Positions 7,840-16,654 are shown, counted from the stretch's first letter. The stretch: 64,000 nt of DNA from JACKIC01 sp964543795 (GCA_964543795.1 CAZIZN010000028.1:17101-81100), one strand, 5' to 3'. Made by a program: numbers and translations. Notes: generated by a model not told the origin, from the sequence alone.

Positions 7840-8957
7840 CAGCGCACCTTGAAGAGGGCCAGGCTGCACATCGCCAGCAGCGCGGAGACGACCCATGCCC
7901 GGACGACGACGCGCGTCTCGGGCATGCCGTTGAACTGGAAGTGATGGTGCAGCGGCGCGCAGCGGAAGATCCGCTTGCCGCGCAGCTTGAAGGACGCGAC
8001 CTGCAGGATCACGCTGAGCGCCTCGACCACGAACACGCCCCCCACCACGAGCAGCACGATCTCCGTGCGGCTCACGAGCGCGGCGTAGCCGAGCGCGCCG
8101 CCCAGCCCGAGGCTGCCGACGTCGCCCATGAAGACGAGCGCCGGGGCGGCGTTGAACCAGAGGAAGCCGAGGGCCCCGCCCAGCAGGGCCGCCATGAGCA
8201 CGGTCATCTCGCCGGCGCCGGCGATGTGCGGCACGAGCAGGTACTCGGACCAGTCGACGCGACCGACCGCGTAGGTGATGCCGGCGTAGGCGATCGCCGC
8301 GGTGGCGATGCAGCCGGTAGCGAGCCCGTCGAGCCCGTCGGTGAGGTTCACCGCGTTCGCCGAACCGGTCAGCACCAGCACGGCGAGCAGCAGGAAGGGC
8401 ACCCCGAACCACCCGGCGAGCGGCAGCGCGAAGTCCTTGGCGAACGGCAGATGGAGGTGGGGCCCGCCGCTCGCGGCCTCGAGCCCGGCGGGCACCAGCA
8501 GCCAGAAGCCCACGAGCACGGCGACGATCGTCAACGCCCCCTGTTTCTCGCGCTTGCTGATGCCGCGCTTGTTCGGGTTGTGCAGCTTGACCCAGTCGTC
8601 CCAGAGGCCGACGCCGGCGAACGCCGCCACGAGCACGAGTCCCGGCAGGGAGTAACGGTTCGGTCCGTCGAAGCGCAGCCAGACCGCCCCCGAGACCAGG
8701 ATCGCCCCGACGACGAACAGACCTCCCATCGTCGGCGTGCCCCGCTTGTGCGCGTGCAGGTTCTCGAGCGTCGCCGAACCCGTGCCGCTGATGCGCTCGC
8801 CGATGCCCTGCCGCGAGAGCCAGGCGATCACGCGCGGGCCGAGCCACAACGCCAGCAGGAACGTCGTCAGCGCCGCGCCGGCGGCGCGGAACGAGATGTA
8901 GCCGAGCAGGCGGCAGACGTCGTCCGAGAACAGCAGCGGGGCCAGCCAGTGCAGCAT
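7839..8957 (-). CDS. mraY: Phospho-N-acetylmuramoyl-pentapeptide transferase MraY
   Basis: MraY transfers phospho-MurNAc-pentapeptide from UDP to undecaprenyl phosphate to make lipid I. The 372-residue protein shows KRGTPTMGG (71-79), the magnesium-binding aspartates in DDWVK (120-124), NLTDGLDG (204-211), a later FMGDVGSL motif, and the HHHFQ loop near the C-terminus. All are diagnostic for MraY. About ten membrane helices are expected. It ends one base into the ftsW start and begins three bases after the murF stop. Confidence 0.96.
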   Translation of the reverse strand: MLHWLAPLLFSDDVCRLLGYISFRAAGAALTTFLLALWLGPRVIAWLSRQGIGERISGTGSATLENLHAHKRGTPTMGGLFVVGAILVSGAVWLRFDGPNRYSLPGLVLVAAFAGVGLWDDWVKLHNPNKRGISKREKQGALTIVAVLVGFWLLVPAGLEAASGGPHLHLPFAKDFALPLAGWFGVPFLLLAVLVLTGSANAVNLTDGLDGLATGCIATAAIAYAGITYAVGRVDWSEYLLVPHIAGAGEMTVLMAALLGGALGFLWFNAAPALVFMGDVGSLGLGGALGYAALVSRTEIVLLVVGGVFVVEALSVILQVASFKLRGKRIFRCAPLHHHFQFNGMPETRVVVRAWVVSALLAMCSLALFKVR

Positions 8958-8960
8958 CGC

Positions 8961-10451
8961 CTAGTTCGCCTCCGCGGCGGCCGCGCCGCGCAGATCCGCG
9001 ACGAGCCGGTCGACGAGCCGGTCGAGTTGCACGCGGCGCGACGCCTTGCAGAGCACGAGGTCGCCGCCGCGCAGGTCCGCGGCGAGGTGCTGCAGCGCCG
9101 CGTCGATGTCGACGGCCCAGTGCACCGCCGCCGCCGGCATGCCGGCGGCGATCGCACCCTCGGCGATCGCGCGGCTGCCCGCGCCGACGCAGACCAGCCG
9201 CTCGATCCCCGCCTCGCGCACCTCGGCGCCGAGCTGGCGGTGCAGCGCGTCGCTCGCGTCGCCCAACTCGCGCATCTCGCCGAAGACGACCCAGCGTCGG
9301 CCGCGCTCCGCAGCCGGCTTGCCGAGCCCGGCCAGCGCCTGCAGCGCGGCGCGCGCCGACTGGGGATTCATGTTGTACGTGTCGTCGAAGACCGTGACGT
9401 CCGCGACGACCTTGGGCTCGAGCCGACGCGACGCGGAGGGCGCCTCGGCCAGCGAGGCGAGCACCTCGTCCTCGGGCATGCCGAGCCGCGTCGCCGCCGC
9501 GATCACCGCGAGCGCGTTGTAGACGTTGTGCGTGCCGAGCCGAGGCAGCGTCACCGGCCGGTCGCCGCGCAGCAGGAACGACGTGCCCAGCGCGTGGAAA
9601 CGCACGTCGGTCGCGAACCAGTCGGCCTTGCCGTGCAAGCTGGTGAACTGCACTTCCGCCTTGGTCGCGCCCGCCATGGCCCGGCAGGAGGCGTCGTCGC
9701 CGTTGAGGATGCAGAGCCCGCCCGCGGGCAGGCTCGCGGGCAGGGCGGCCTTCTCGGCGGCGATGCCCTCGAGCGACCCCAGCCCGGCGAGATGCGCGAG
9801 GGCGACGCAGGTGACGATGCCGATCTCCGGTCGAGCGACCGCGCAGAGTTCGGCGATCTCGCCCGGGCGGTTCGTGCCGATCTCGACGACGGCGGCGCGG
9901 GTCTCGGGCCGGATGCCGAACAAGGTCAGCGGCACGCCGATCTGGTTGTTGAACGAGCCGGGCGAACGCACCGCGGGCATGGCGCGGGCGAGCGTCGCCC
10001 CGAGCCACTCCTTGGTCGACGTCTTGCCGCACGAGCCGGTGATGCCGACCACGCGGGCCCGATGCCGCCGGCGGTGTTCGGCGGCGAGATCGAGCAGCGC
10101 CCGGCCCGTGTCGGCGACGCGCACGACGAACGGCTGGCGATCGCGCGCACGGCCGTCGCCGAGGCCGTCGGGTTCGGGCAGGCGCTCGACGAGCAGACCC
10201 GCAGCGCCCTGGCGCACGGCATCCGCAGCGAACGCGTGGGCGTCGTGGGTGTCGCCGCGCAGGGCCACGAAGAGTTTGCCCGTGCAATCCGAGCGCGTGT
10301 CCGTCGTCACCGTGCTCGCGGCCGGACCGCGCTGCACGACCTCGCCGCCGGTGGCCCGCGCGACGGCCGCCGGCGTCATCCAGGAACCCCGCTCGCGGCG
10401 GCGCGAGCCGTCGCCGGCCCCGGACGCCCGCGGCGCCGCACCCTCGTTCAT
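8961..10451 (-). CDS. murF: UDP-MurNAc-tripeptide--D-Ala-D-Ala ligase MurF
   Basis: MurF joins D-Ala-D-Ala to the UDP-MurNAc tripeptide. The ATP loop GITGSCGKTST lies at residues 136-146. NNQIGVPLTLF (the MurF-type substrate signature), EIGTNRPGEI and the DDTYNMNPQS motif of MurF follow. The ATG at 10451 overlaps the murE stop by four bases (ATGA) and gives 496 residues. An internal ATG (codon 25, MTPAAVARATGG) matches the usual MurF N-terminus, so the first 24 residues may be untranslated. Since no ddl gene is in the cluster, D-Ala-D-Ala must come from elsewhere in the genome. Confidence 0.94.
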   Translation of the reverse strand: MNEGAAPRASGAGDGSRRRERGSWMTPAAVARATGGEVVQRGPAASTVTTDTRSDCTGKLFVALRGDTHDAHAFAADAVRQGAAGLLVERLPEPDGLGDGRARDRQPFVVRVADTGRALLDLAAEHRRRHRARVVGITGSCGKTSTKEWLGATLARAMPAVRSPGSFNNQIGVPLTLFGIRPETRAAVVEIGTNRPGEIAELCAVARPEIGIVTCVALAHLAGLGSLEGIAAEKAALPASLPAGGLCILNGDDASCRAMAGATKAEVQFTSLHGKADWFATDVRFHALGTSFLLRGDRPVTLPRLGTHNVYNALAVIAAATRLGMPEDEVLASLAEAPSASRRLEPKVVADVTVFDDTYNMNPQSARAALQALAGLGKPAAERGRRWVVFGEMRELGDASDALHRQLGAEVREAGIERLVCVGAGSRAIAEGAIAAGMPAAAVHWAVDIDAALQHLAADLRGGDLVLCKASRRVQLDRLVDRLVADLRGAAAAEAN

Positions 10452-11980
10452 CGGTGCAACCATCCTGCCTCCCTCGCCGCGAGTGCCCGCGCCGCTTCGA
10501 GGCGGTCGTCGAACGGCACGACGCAGTCCTTGAACACCTGGTAGGTCTCGTGCCCCTTGCCGGCGAGCAGCACGATGTCGCCTGGCGCGGCGCCGGCCAC
10601 CGCCGTCCGGATCGCTTCGGCGCGGTCGACGATGCGCTGCCGCTCGCAGGCCGCATCCGCGAAGCCGGCCTCCATCTCGGTGAGGATCGTCTCGGGGTCC
10701 TCGCTGCGCGGATTGTCGCTCGTGAGATAGGCCCGGTGCGCGTGGGCAGCGACGGCCGCGGCCATCGGCGCCCGCTTGCTCCGATCGCGGTCGCCGCCGC
10801 AGCCGAACACGACGTGCAGGCGGCCCTCGCAGACCTCGCGCAGCGTACCGCACACCTTGTCGAGCGCGTCCGGCGTGTGCGCGTAGTCGACGAACACCCT
10901 CACGCCGGGCCGCCCGGTCGGGCATTCGACGAGCTCGAGCCGGCCGGGCACGGGCCGCGCGTCCTCGAGCGCCGACGCGACGGTCAGTTCGCTGGCGCCC
11001 AGCGACAGGGCCGCGGCGGCGGCCGCCAGCGCGTTGTGCACGTTGTGCATGCCGACCAACCGCAGGAACAGCTCGACGGAGCCGTGCGGCATCACCATGA
11101 GGAACCGCGTGCCGTCCGGACCCGGCCGCAGGTCCTCGGCGCGCACGTCGGCGCTGGGATGGAAGCCGTACCAGAGGATGCGCACGCCGCTCGGCAGGGC
11201 CTCCGCCATCGCCTCGGACGCCGGGTCGTCGCGGTTGAGCACCGCGGTGGCGCCGGGCTCGAGGGCGGCGAACAGGCGCGCCTTGGCGGCGCGGTAGTTC
11301 GCCATGGTGCCGTGGTAGTCGAGGTGGTCCTGCGTCAGGTTCGTGAAGACCGCCGAAGCGAAGCGCACGCCCCGCACGCGCTCCTGGTCGAGACTGTGGC
11401 TCGACACCTCCATGACGCACGCGCTCGCGAAGCGGTCGGCCATCTCGCGCAGGTAGCCGTGGATGCGCACGGGGTCCGGCGTCGTGTTCGCGGCCGGGAT
11501 GCGGCGACCGCCGAACTCGTAGGCGATCGTGCCGAGCAAGCCGACCTGCCGGCGGTCCGCCTGCAGGCACGCGCGGATCAGGTGCGAGGTCGTCGTCTTG
11601 CCGTTCGTGCCCGTGACGCCGACGACCGAGAGCGCGCTCGACGGGTCGCGGTAGTAGAACCGCGCGGCGTCGGCCAGCGCCGCCCGCGCGTTCTCCACCA
11701 CGAGCACCGGCACGGAGAGCGGCAGCGCCTCCTCCGCGACGATCGCCACGGCACCGCGTGCGACCGCCTGCTGCGCGAAGATGGTGCCGTCGTTGCGGGC
11801 GCCGCGGATCGCGAAGAAGAGGTTGCCGGGCCGAACCTCGGCGGAGTGGAACGCGAGGCCGTCGACCGCGAGGTCGCGCCAGCGCAACACCTCGCGCGGT
11901 TGCAGGAGTTCGCGCAGTTCGCGCAGACGCACGTATCCCTGTCCGGCAGGCAAGCCGGATGGGTAAGCCAGTTCCGTCAT
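10448..11980 (-). CDS. murE: UDP-MurNAc-L-Ala-D-Glu--meso-diaminopimelate ligase MurE
   Basis: A 510-residue Mur ligase that adds the third stem-peptide residue. It has the ATP loop GVTGTNGKTT (121-130), TTPDP, EVSSHSLDQERV and the carbamylated-lysine region YRAAKARLF. The specificity motif DNPR at residues 422-425 is the known signature of meso-diaminopimelate (rather than lysine) enzymes, so this organism probably makes DAP-type peptidoglycan. The C-terminal GKGHETYQ motif is also intact. It begins at 11980, immediately next to the ftsI stop codon at 11981, and overlaps murF by four bases. Confidence 0.96.
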   Translation of the reverse strand: MTELAYPSGLPAGQGYVRLRELRELLQPREVLRWRDLAVDGLAFHSAEVRPGNLFFAIRGARNDGTIFAQQAVARGAVAIVAEEALPLSVPVLVVENARAALADAARFYYRDPSSALSVVGVTGTNGKTTTSHLIRACLQADRRQVGLLGTIAYEFGGRRIPAANTTPDPVRIHGYLREMADRFASACVMEVSSHSLDQERVRGVRFASAVFTNLTQDHLDYHGTMANYRAAKARLFAALEPGATAVLNRDDPASEAMAEALPSGVRILWYGFHPSADVRAEDLRPGPDGTRFLMVMPHGSVELFLRLVGMHNVHNALAAAAAALSLGASELTVASALEDARPVPGRLELVECPTGRPGVRVFVDYAHTPDALDKVCGTLREVCEGRLHVVFGCGGDRDRSKRAPMAAAVAAHAHRAYLTSDNPRSEDPETILTEMEAGFADAACERQRIVDRAEAIRTAVAGAAPGDIVLLAGKGHETYQVFKDCVVPFDDRLEAARALAAREAGWLHR

Positions 11981-14068
11981 CTACCGCCCTTCGACCGTTG
12001 TCCCTGGAGCCCCCCGGCCCCAGCCTGAGTCACCAGGAGTGTTGTCCGTTCCGTCGTCGCCGACGTGCGAGTCCTGGTGCGGCCGCCCCTGTTGCGCGAG
12101 CTGTTGCGCTCGCATCAACAGACGCGCGACCGACGGCGCAGCATACTTGCCGCCGTAGAACTTCGCAGCATCGTCTCGTTGCAGCACACACACCGCGAGC
12201 CAGCGCGGCGCCTCGGCAGGAAGGAAGCCGACGAAGCTCGCGTTGCGCACCTGATGGCGACCGCGCTCCTTCGAGGAACTCCAGCTCACCGCCGTGCCCG
12301 TCTTGCCGGCCACGATGCCGTGGAGATCGATCCCCAGCTCTTTCCGCATGGCCTCGTGCAGATGCCGGCCGGTCGCACCCTGCTGGTCGCTGACCACGTC
12401 GATCAGGGCGCCCTGCACCGCGTGCACGACCTCCGGGCGGAGCCGCCGGCCGGGCTGGACGCCGCTCGGAGCCGCCTGCCAGTCGCCGCTCTGTTCGATG
12501 CCGCGTGCGACGCGCAGCTGCGCGCCGTCGCCGCGGAACAGCCGCAGGTAGGCCCGCGCCATCTGCAGCGCGGTGACCTGGAACTCGTAGCCGAAGCTGA
12601 ACGACACCGCGGAGAAGCGGCGGAACTGCCGTGGCGGCGTCGACGGATCGAACGACCGGTGGAACGAGTGGTTCGCCCAGGTCGCCAGGCTGGCGCGCGG
12701 TTCGCCCTCGAGGCCCAGCCCCAGCGGCGCACCGAAGCCGAAGAAGTCCATGTAGTCGCGCCACTGCTCGCGTTCGAGGGCGAGACCGACGTAGGTGGCG
12801 CCGATGTTCGAGCTGTTGACCAGGATGCCGTGCGGCGTGAGGTCGTGGCAGTCGTGGTCGTCCTTCACCACGCGACCCAGCGTGCCGATCGTCTCGCGGT
12901 ACTCCGCACCGCCGGGCCGGCAGTCGTGCACGCGGTTCCAGTCGACCTTGCCCGCTTCGAGCGCATAGGCGAACACGAGCGGCTTCACGATCGACCCGGG
13001 CTCGTAGAGGCTCTGGTAGGGCGTGAAGGACAGCCCGATCGCTTCCTGGCGGCTCTTGCCCTGGTGCCACGAGGCCGCGGCCAGCACGTCGCCGGTGTCG
13101 ATCTCGACGAGCGCCAGCGCGGCCCAGATCGGCGGCGTGCCCTCTTCCTGGGCCAGCTCGGCGGCGAGTTCGAGCTCGCGCACCGCCTGCCGCTGCAGAT
13201 CGATGTCGATCGTGGCATGCAGCACGTGCGGCTTCAGCGCGGCCGCCAGCGGCGCCAGGAAGTAACCGCGTCCCTTGCCGTCGCGCCGGAAGCGACGCTG
13301 CGCGGGGTCGCCGGCGTCGAGCCCGTCGAGCGACTCGAGGCCCGCCATGCCGCGGCGCTGCAACAGGTAGCTGCCGTCGACCCGCAGGCTGGTCGCGCTC
13401 GTGTGACCGACGATGCCGCAGGTGAAATCGCGATCCGGGTAGCTGCGGCTCTGCGTGCGCAGGAAGTGGATCGCCAGCCAGTCGCCGAGTTCCGGATCCG
13501 CGTCGAGCTCGCGCAGCGCCTCGACGACGTCCAGCGAATCGATGTCGCCGCCGACCGCGATCTCGCCGGTCAGCGGGTGACCGACCGGGAGCTTCCCGCC
13601 GCGCACGAGGTTCGCGAGATCAAAGGTCCGGCGCAGCCGCTCCGCGAACTTCGCGAGGTGCACCTCGCGCGCCTGTTGCCGATCGGCCAGATCGGTGTCC
13701 CGCACCATCGCGTCGGCGAGCGCCGCGGCAACCCTGCCCAGGAACGCGAGGTAGGCGTCGACGTAGAGCCGCTTGCCGCCGCGCGGCGACACCGTGATCG
13801 TGCAGCGCACGTCGTAGACCTCGTGGTCCATCGCCAGCGGCCGGCCGCGGCGGTCGACGATCGTCGCGCGCGGCGCCGGCAGCATCTCGCTGCACAGCGA
13901 CTGCCGATCGGCCGATGCGGGCACCAGCGGCAGCATCGTGCCGTCCCTGCGCACGATCGTGGCAGCCTGCGCCACCTGCACCCAGCCGAGCCAGCCGGCC
14001 AGGAACACCGGCACGGCCCCGAGCGCGCCGAAGACCAGTCGCAACTTGATCCGTTCGGCTCGCTTCAC
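11981..14068 (-). CDS. ftsI: Class B penicillin-binding protein, septal transpeptidase FtsI/PBP3-like
   Basis: A 695-residue bitopic protein with one N-terminal helix (residues 11-30), an N-terminal dimerisation/pedestal region, and a transpeptidase domain. The three active-site motifs are complete: SxxK as S359-I-V-K362, SxN as S419-S-N421, and K589-T-G. It crosslinks septal peptidoglycan with FtsW. It is longer than E. coli FtsI (588 residues): the pedestal region carries extra helices at about 100-200, and the C-terminus ends in a disordered Gly/Asp/Gln tail rather than PASTA domains. The GTG start overlaps the upstream ftsL-like stop by four bases. Confidence 0.92.
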   Translation of the reverse strand: MKRAERIKLRLVFGALGAVPVFLAGWLGWVQVAQAATIVRRDGTMLPLVPASADRQSLCSEMLPAPRATIVDRRGRPLAMDHEVYDVRCTITVSPRGGKRLYVDAYLAFLGRVAAALADAMVRDTDLADRQQAREVHLAKFAERLRRTFDLANLVRGGKLPVGHPLTGEIAVGGDIDSLDVVEALRELDADPELGDWLAIHFLRTQSRSYPDRDFTCGIVGHTSATSLRVDGSYLLQRRGMAGLESLDGLDAGDPAQRRFRRDGKGRGYFLAPLAAALKPHVLHATIDIDLQRQAVRELELAAELAQEEGTPPIWAALALVEIDTGDVLAAASWHQGKSRQEAIGLSFTPYQSLYEPGSIVKPLVFAYALEAGKVDWNRVHDCRPGGAEYRETIGTLGRVVKDDHDCHDLTPHGILVNSSNIGATYVGLALEREQWRDYMDFFGFGAPLGLGLEGEPRASLATWANHSFHRSFDPSTPPRQFRRFSAVSFSFGYEFQVTALQMARAYLRLFRGDGAQLRVARGIEQSGDWQAAPSGVQPGRRLRPEVVHAVQGALIDVVSDQQGATGRHLHEAMRKELGIDLHGIVAGKTGTAVSWSSSKERGRHQVRNASFVGFLPAEAPRWLAVCVLQRDDAAKFYGGKYAAPSVARLLMRAQQLAQQGRPHQDSHVGDDGTDNTPGDSGWGRGAPGTTVEGR

Positions 14069-14319
14069 TGCAGCGACTCCCGGCGTCGGTCCGCCTCGCT
14101 GCGGAAGAGCCGCCGATGCGCGGCCGCGAGCCGGTCGGGCGACGCCTCGTCGAGCACGCGGATGTCGAGCCGCCGGAGTTCGATCGCGCGGTCCTGGACG
14201 GCGGCGCGCTCCAGCTCGACGGCGCGGCGCATCCGCGCGTTCTCGGCGCGCAACGCCGACGTGCCGATGGCGAGCCCGACCGCGCAGGCGAACAGGACCC
14301 CGGCGAGCAACCACCTCAT
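14065..14319 (-). CDS. Small bitopic FtsL-like division protein
   Basis: An 84-residue protein with an N-terminal membrane helix (about residues 3-22) followed by a charged, leucine/alanine-rich coiled-coil segment (about 23-60). Size, topology and the slot between rsmH and ftsI are those of FtsL, which with FtsB forms the complex that activates FtsWI. There is little sequence identity to rely on, as is usual for FtsL. It overlaps rsmH and ftsI by four bases on each side, so it is surely co-translated with them. The FtsL assignment rests on position and topology. Confidence 0.75.
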   Translation of the reverse strand: MRWLLAGVLFACAVGLAIGTSALRAENARMRRAVELERAAVQDRAIELRRLDIRVLDEASPDRLAAAHRRLFRSEADRRRESLQ

Positions 14320-15263
14320 GCTGCCTCCTCGCGGCGGATGCCGCAGCGCAGCTTGGCGCTGCGCGCGCGCGGGTTGGCGCGCACCTCGTCCTCGCCCGCT
14401 TCGATCGGCTTCTTCGTCACGACGACGAAGTGCTCGCGCAGGAAGTGCTTCACCAGGCGGTCCTCGTGCGAGTGGAACGAGATGACCGCGAGCCGGCCGC
14501 CCGGGGCCAGGCAGTCGTGCGCCGCCCTGAGGCCCCGCTCGAGCTCGCCGAGTTCGTCGTTCACGAACATGCGGATCGCCTGGAACGTGCGCGTCGCCGG
14601 GTGGATCCGACCGTGCCGCTGTGCCGCGGGCATCGCCGCGGTCACGATGTCGGCCAGCTGGCGCGTGCGAACGATCGGCGTGCGGCGCCGCGCTTCGACG
14701 ATCGCGCGGGCGATGCGGCGACTGCAGCGCTCGTCGCCGAGCTGGAAGATCGTGTCGGCGAGCTGTCGCTCGGAGACCGAACGCAGCCACTCGGCCGCAC
14801 TCGGGCCGGACGACGCATCCATCCGCATGTCGAGAGGCCCGTCGGCCATGAACGAAAACCCCCGCTCCGGACGATCCAATTGCAGCGAACTGACACCGAG
14901 GTCGAGCAGCACGCGATCGCAGCGACTCGCAGAGCTCGCCGCCAACGCCTCGCGCATGCCCGTGTAGGAGGAATGGTGCAGCGAGATCCCGACCTCTGCG
15001 CCGGCCGCCTTCGCGGCGGCCGCCAAGGCGACCTGCGCCGAGGCCAGGATCTCGCTGTCCCGATCGAGCCCCACCAACGAGCCGCCCGGAGCGATGGCGG
15101 ACACGATTGCCCTCGCGTGTCCGCCCGCCCCGACCGTACCATCGACGACCACGAGGCCAGGACCGAGCTCCAGGACCTCGATCACCTCGCGCAGCAGCAC
15201 GGGGACGTGCACGGGCTGCCTAGTTCCCGCGCCGTCGTCGCTGCTACCGATCGCACCGTTCAT
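14316..15263 (-). CDS. rsmH: 16S rRNA (cytosine(1402)-N(4))-methyltransferase RsmH
   Basis: RsmH (MraW) N4-methylates C1402 in the ribosomal P site. The 315-residue protein has HVPVLLREV at residues 19-27, the SAM-binding DGTVGAGGHA (41-50), LDRDSEIL, LLDLGVSSLQLD, RGFSF...PLDMRMD and the late ISFHSHEDRLVKHF motif, all standard. The second gene of dcw clusters is almost always rsmH. About 84 bases separate it from mraZ, with no extra gene between. Confidence 0.96.
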   Translation of the reverse strand: MNGAIGSSDDGAGTRQPVHVPVLLREVIEVLELGPGLVVVDGTVGAGGHARAIVSAIAPGGSLVGLDRDSEILASAQVALAAAAKAAGAEVGISLHHSSYTGMREALAASSASRCDRVLLDLGVSSLQLDRPERGFSFMADGPLDMRMDASSGPSAAEWLRSVSERQLADTIFQLGDERCSRRIARAIVEARRRTPIVRTRQLADIVTAAMPAAQRHGRIHPATRTFQAIRMFVNDELGELERGLRAAHDCLAPGGRLAVISFHSHEDRLVKHFLREHFVVVTKKPIEAGEDEVRANPRARSAKLRCGIRREEAA

Positions 15264-15347
15264 GGACCGCTTCCCAAGACCGCCCTGCAGCAGTCACAGA
15301 ACCGACGCTTCGACCGGAAGCGCCGTGGTGCGCGGTGCCGAGGCCGG

Positions 15348-15821
15348 TCACGGACCGCCCGCGGGCACCGATGGTTTGGTGGGTTCGACCCAACTGGCAA
15401 AGAGCGATTCTTCGTCGGGCGACGCCTCGGCCAGCGAGCTGCCCAGGTGTTGCGGCGACCAGATCTCGACGACCTGGCCGAGCCCCACGAGGACGACCGG
15501 CTGGCTCGGGGCGAGCCCGGCGTACTTCAGCAGCGGGTCCGGGATGCGGATCCGCTTGTTGCTGTCCGGCACGACCCGTTCGGAATGCCCGAGGAATCGC
15601 CGGCACAGAGCGCGGTGGGCGCGGCTGCCAGGTACGGCCCTACCGATCCGATCGGAGAGTTCCTCGAACCCCTTGCGGGTGTGCAGGAGGAGACAGCGGT
15701 CCAGACCCGCCGTGACGACGAACTCGTGTTCGACCTTCGCGACGGCATCGAGGATGCGACCGGGCAGGACGAGCCTGCCCTTGTCGTCGATGCCGTGCTC
15801 CGAGCTGCCGAGGAACGTCAT
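15348..15821 (-). CDS. mraZ: Transcriptional regulator MraZ
   Basis: MraZ is the AbrB-fold DNA-binding repressor/activator that heads dcw operons. The 157-residue protein starts MTFLGSSEHGIDDKGRLVLP, with two SpoVT-AbrB half-domains (about residues 3-50 and 77-120). I chose the ATG at 15821 because a promoter -10 element lies at 15858-15863. A longer reading frame starting at 15869 would begin inside that promoter, so it cannot be translated from this transcript. No strong ribosome site is visible before the ATG. The C-terminal 30 residues are an acidic/Pro tail. Autoregulation is expected from the box array upstream. Confidence 0.93.
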   Translation of the reverse strand: MTFLGSSEHGIDDKGRLVLPGRILDAVAKVEHEFVVTAGLDRCLLLHTRKGFEELSDRIGRAVPGSRAHRALCRRFLGHSERVVPDSNKRIRIPDPLLKYAGLAPSQPVVLVGLGQVVEIWSPQHLGSSLAEASPDEESLFASWVEPTKPSVPAGGP

Positions 15822-15857
15822 GCGGACGAGACCGGGTGCTGTTCCCAGTCGCTCGGG

Positions 15858-15885
15858 ACCATACCCCACTACAAACCACAGTCAA
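15858..15885 (-). promoter_or_regulatory. Sigma-70-type promoter of the mraZ/dcw operon
   Basis: Read on the minus strand, TTGACT (15885-15880, five of six matches to TTGACA) is separated by 16 bases from TATGGT (15863-15858, four of six matches to TATAAT). This predicts transcription starting near 15851 and a leader of about 30 bases before the mraZ ATG. It lies within the array of TGG boxes, as known MraZ-controlled promoters do. Confidence 0.7.
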
Positions 15886-15929
15886 CCACTCGCTCCCACG
15901 AATCACCCCTGATAAACCACTCTCCACCA
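15864..15929 (-). promoter_or_regulatory. mraZ operator: MraZ operator array (10-bp-phased TGG boxes)
   Basis: On the minus strand four boxes TGGGA, TGGTT, TGGTT, TGGGG begin at 15898, 15888, 15878 and 15868, exactly 10 bp apart. Upstream, boxes TGGTG-like and TGGTT begin at 15929 and 15919 and a GGGG sits in phase at 15909, again 10 bp apart, offset by one base from the first set. E. coli MraZ is known to bind TGGGN direct repeats spaced by five bases, and mollicute MraZ binds GTG-containing repeats of 10-bp period. The array covers and flanks the -35 element, so binding would block RNA polymerase. Confidence 0.75.
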
Positions 15930-16048
15930 CCTGGTGACCCCAGGATGCCATACCCGTGGCAGCGAGCGCGGCGCGCCCCCCTACCGGATGGGGCCGCAAC
16001 ACTCGGGACCGCCACGAAAGTTTTTTCGAACTCTGCCCGAGGATGTCC

Positions 16049-16654
16049 ATGACCCTGCCCCCATCGCTGCGCTGGCCGCTTCCCGCTCTCGCCCTCGCCG
16101 TACTCGCCGCCTGCTCCGGCGGCGAGGTCGTCGGCGTGCACCTGCGACTCGACAAGGACGGCTCGGGCCTGCTGACCACCCGCGCACTCGTCCAGCCCCG
16201 GGAGGACAGCAGCGGCGAGGTGCGGGTGTCCGGGGTCACCTGGACCGGTCGCGCTGCTCTGGTTTGCCGCCAGGGCCGCTTCCAGCGCATCCAGGACGTG
16301 GCGCTCGCCGGCGGCGGCGTGCGCTTCTCGACGCCGGGCTCGGACGACCGGCCGTCGCTGCGCATCTACCTGCAGCGCGGGCCTGCCGCCGAGTGGGTCC
16401 GCGCACTCGTGCCCGACGAGGCGACGCGGCGCGCCATGGCGAGCGTCTACGACCCGACGGACAAGACGAAGCAGATCGGCGACACCCTGCGCATCGAACT
16501 GAGCCTGCCGAGCGACGTGATCACCTCGGGCGTGCTGCCGACCGGGCGCGGCGTCGAAGCCGCGCGCGAAGGCCGGCGCGCCTACCTGCTGCTGCCGGTG
16601 CGCTCGGCCCTCGAGGACACCGAGGAACTGGTCTGGGACATCAGCTGGAAGTAG
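16049..16654 (+). CDS. Putative lipoprotein of unknown function
   Basis: A 201-residue protein with a lipoprotein signal peptide: hydrophobic stretch then LAAC with the lipidated Cys22. The GAGG six bases before the ATG at 16049 decides the start over an ATG two codons earlier. The mature part is mostly polar beta-like sequence with no motif I recognise. It is transcribed divergently from mraZ with about 230 bases between, including an AT-rich pocket (T6 at 16021-16026) that may belong to its promoter. Its 3' end overlaps the convergent gene by 14 bases. Function unknown. Confidence 0.7.
   Translation: MTLPPSLRWPLPALALAVLAACSGGEVVGVHLRLDKDGSGLLTTRALVQPREDSSGEVRVSGVTWTGRAALVCRQGRFQRIQDVALAGGGVRFSTPGSDDRPSLRIYLQRGPAAEWVRALVPDEATRRAMASVYDPTDKTKQIGDTLRIELSLPSDVITSGVLPTGRGVEAAREGRRAYLLLPVRSALEDTEELVWDISWK

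Noticed and set aside
7821..10544. A 907-codon open frame opposite mraY and murF
   Set aside because: Antisense to two well-defined wall enzymes and without domain similarity.
15822..15869. A longer MraZ start at 15869 giving 173 residues
   Set aside because: It would start inside the -10 region of the promoter; the 157-residue product matches the known family start.
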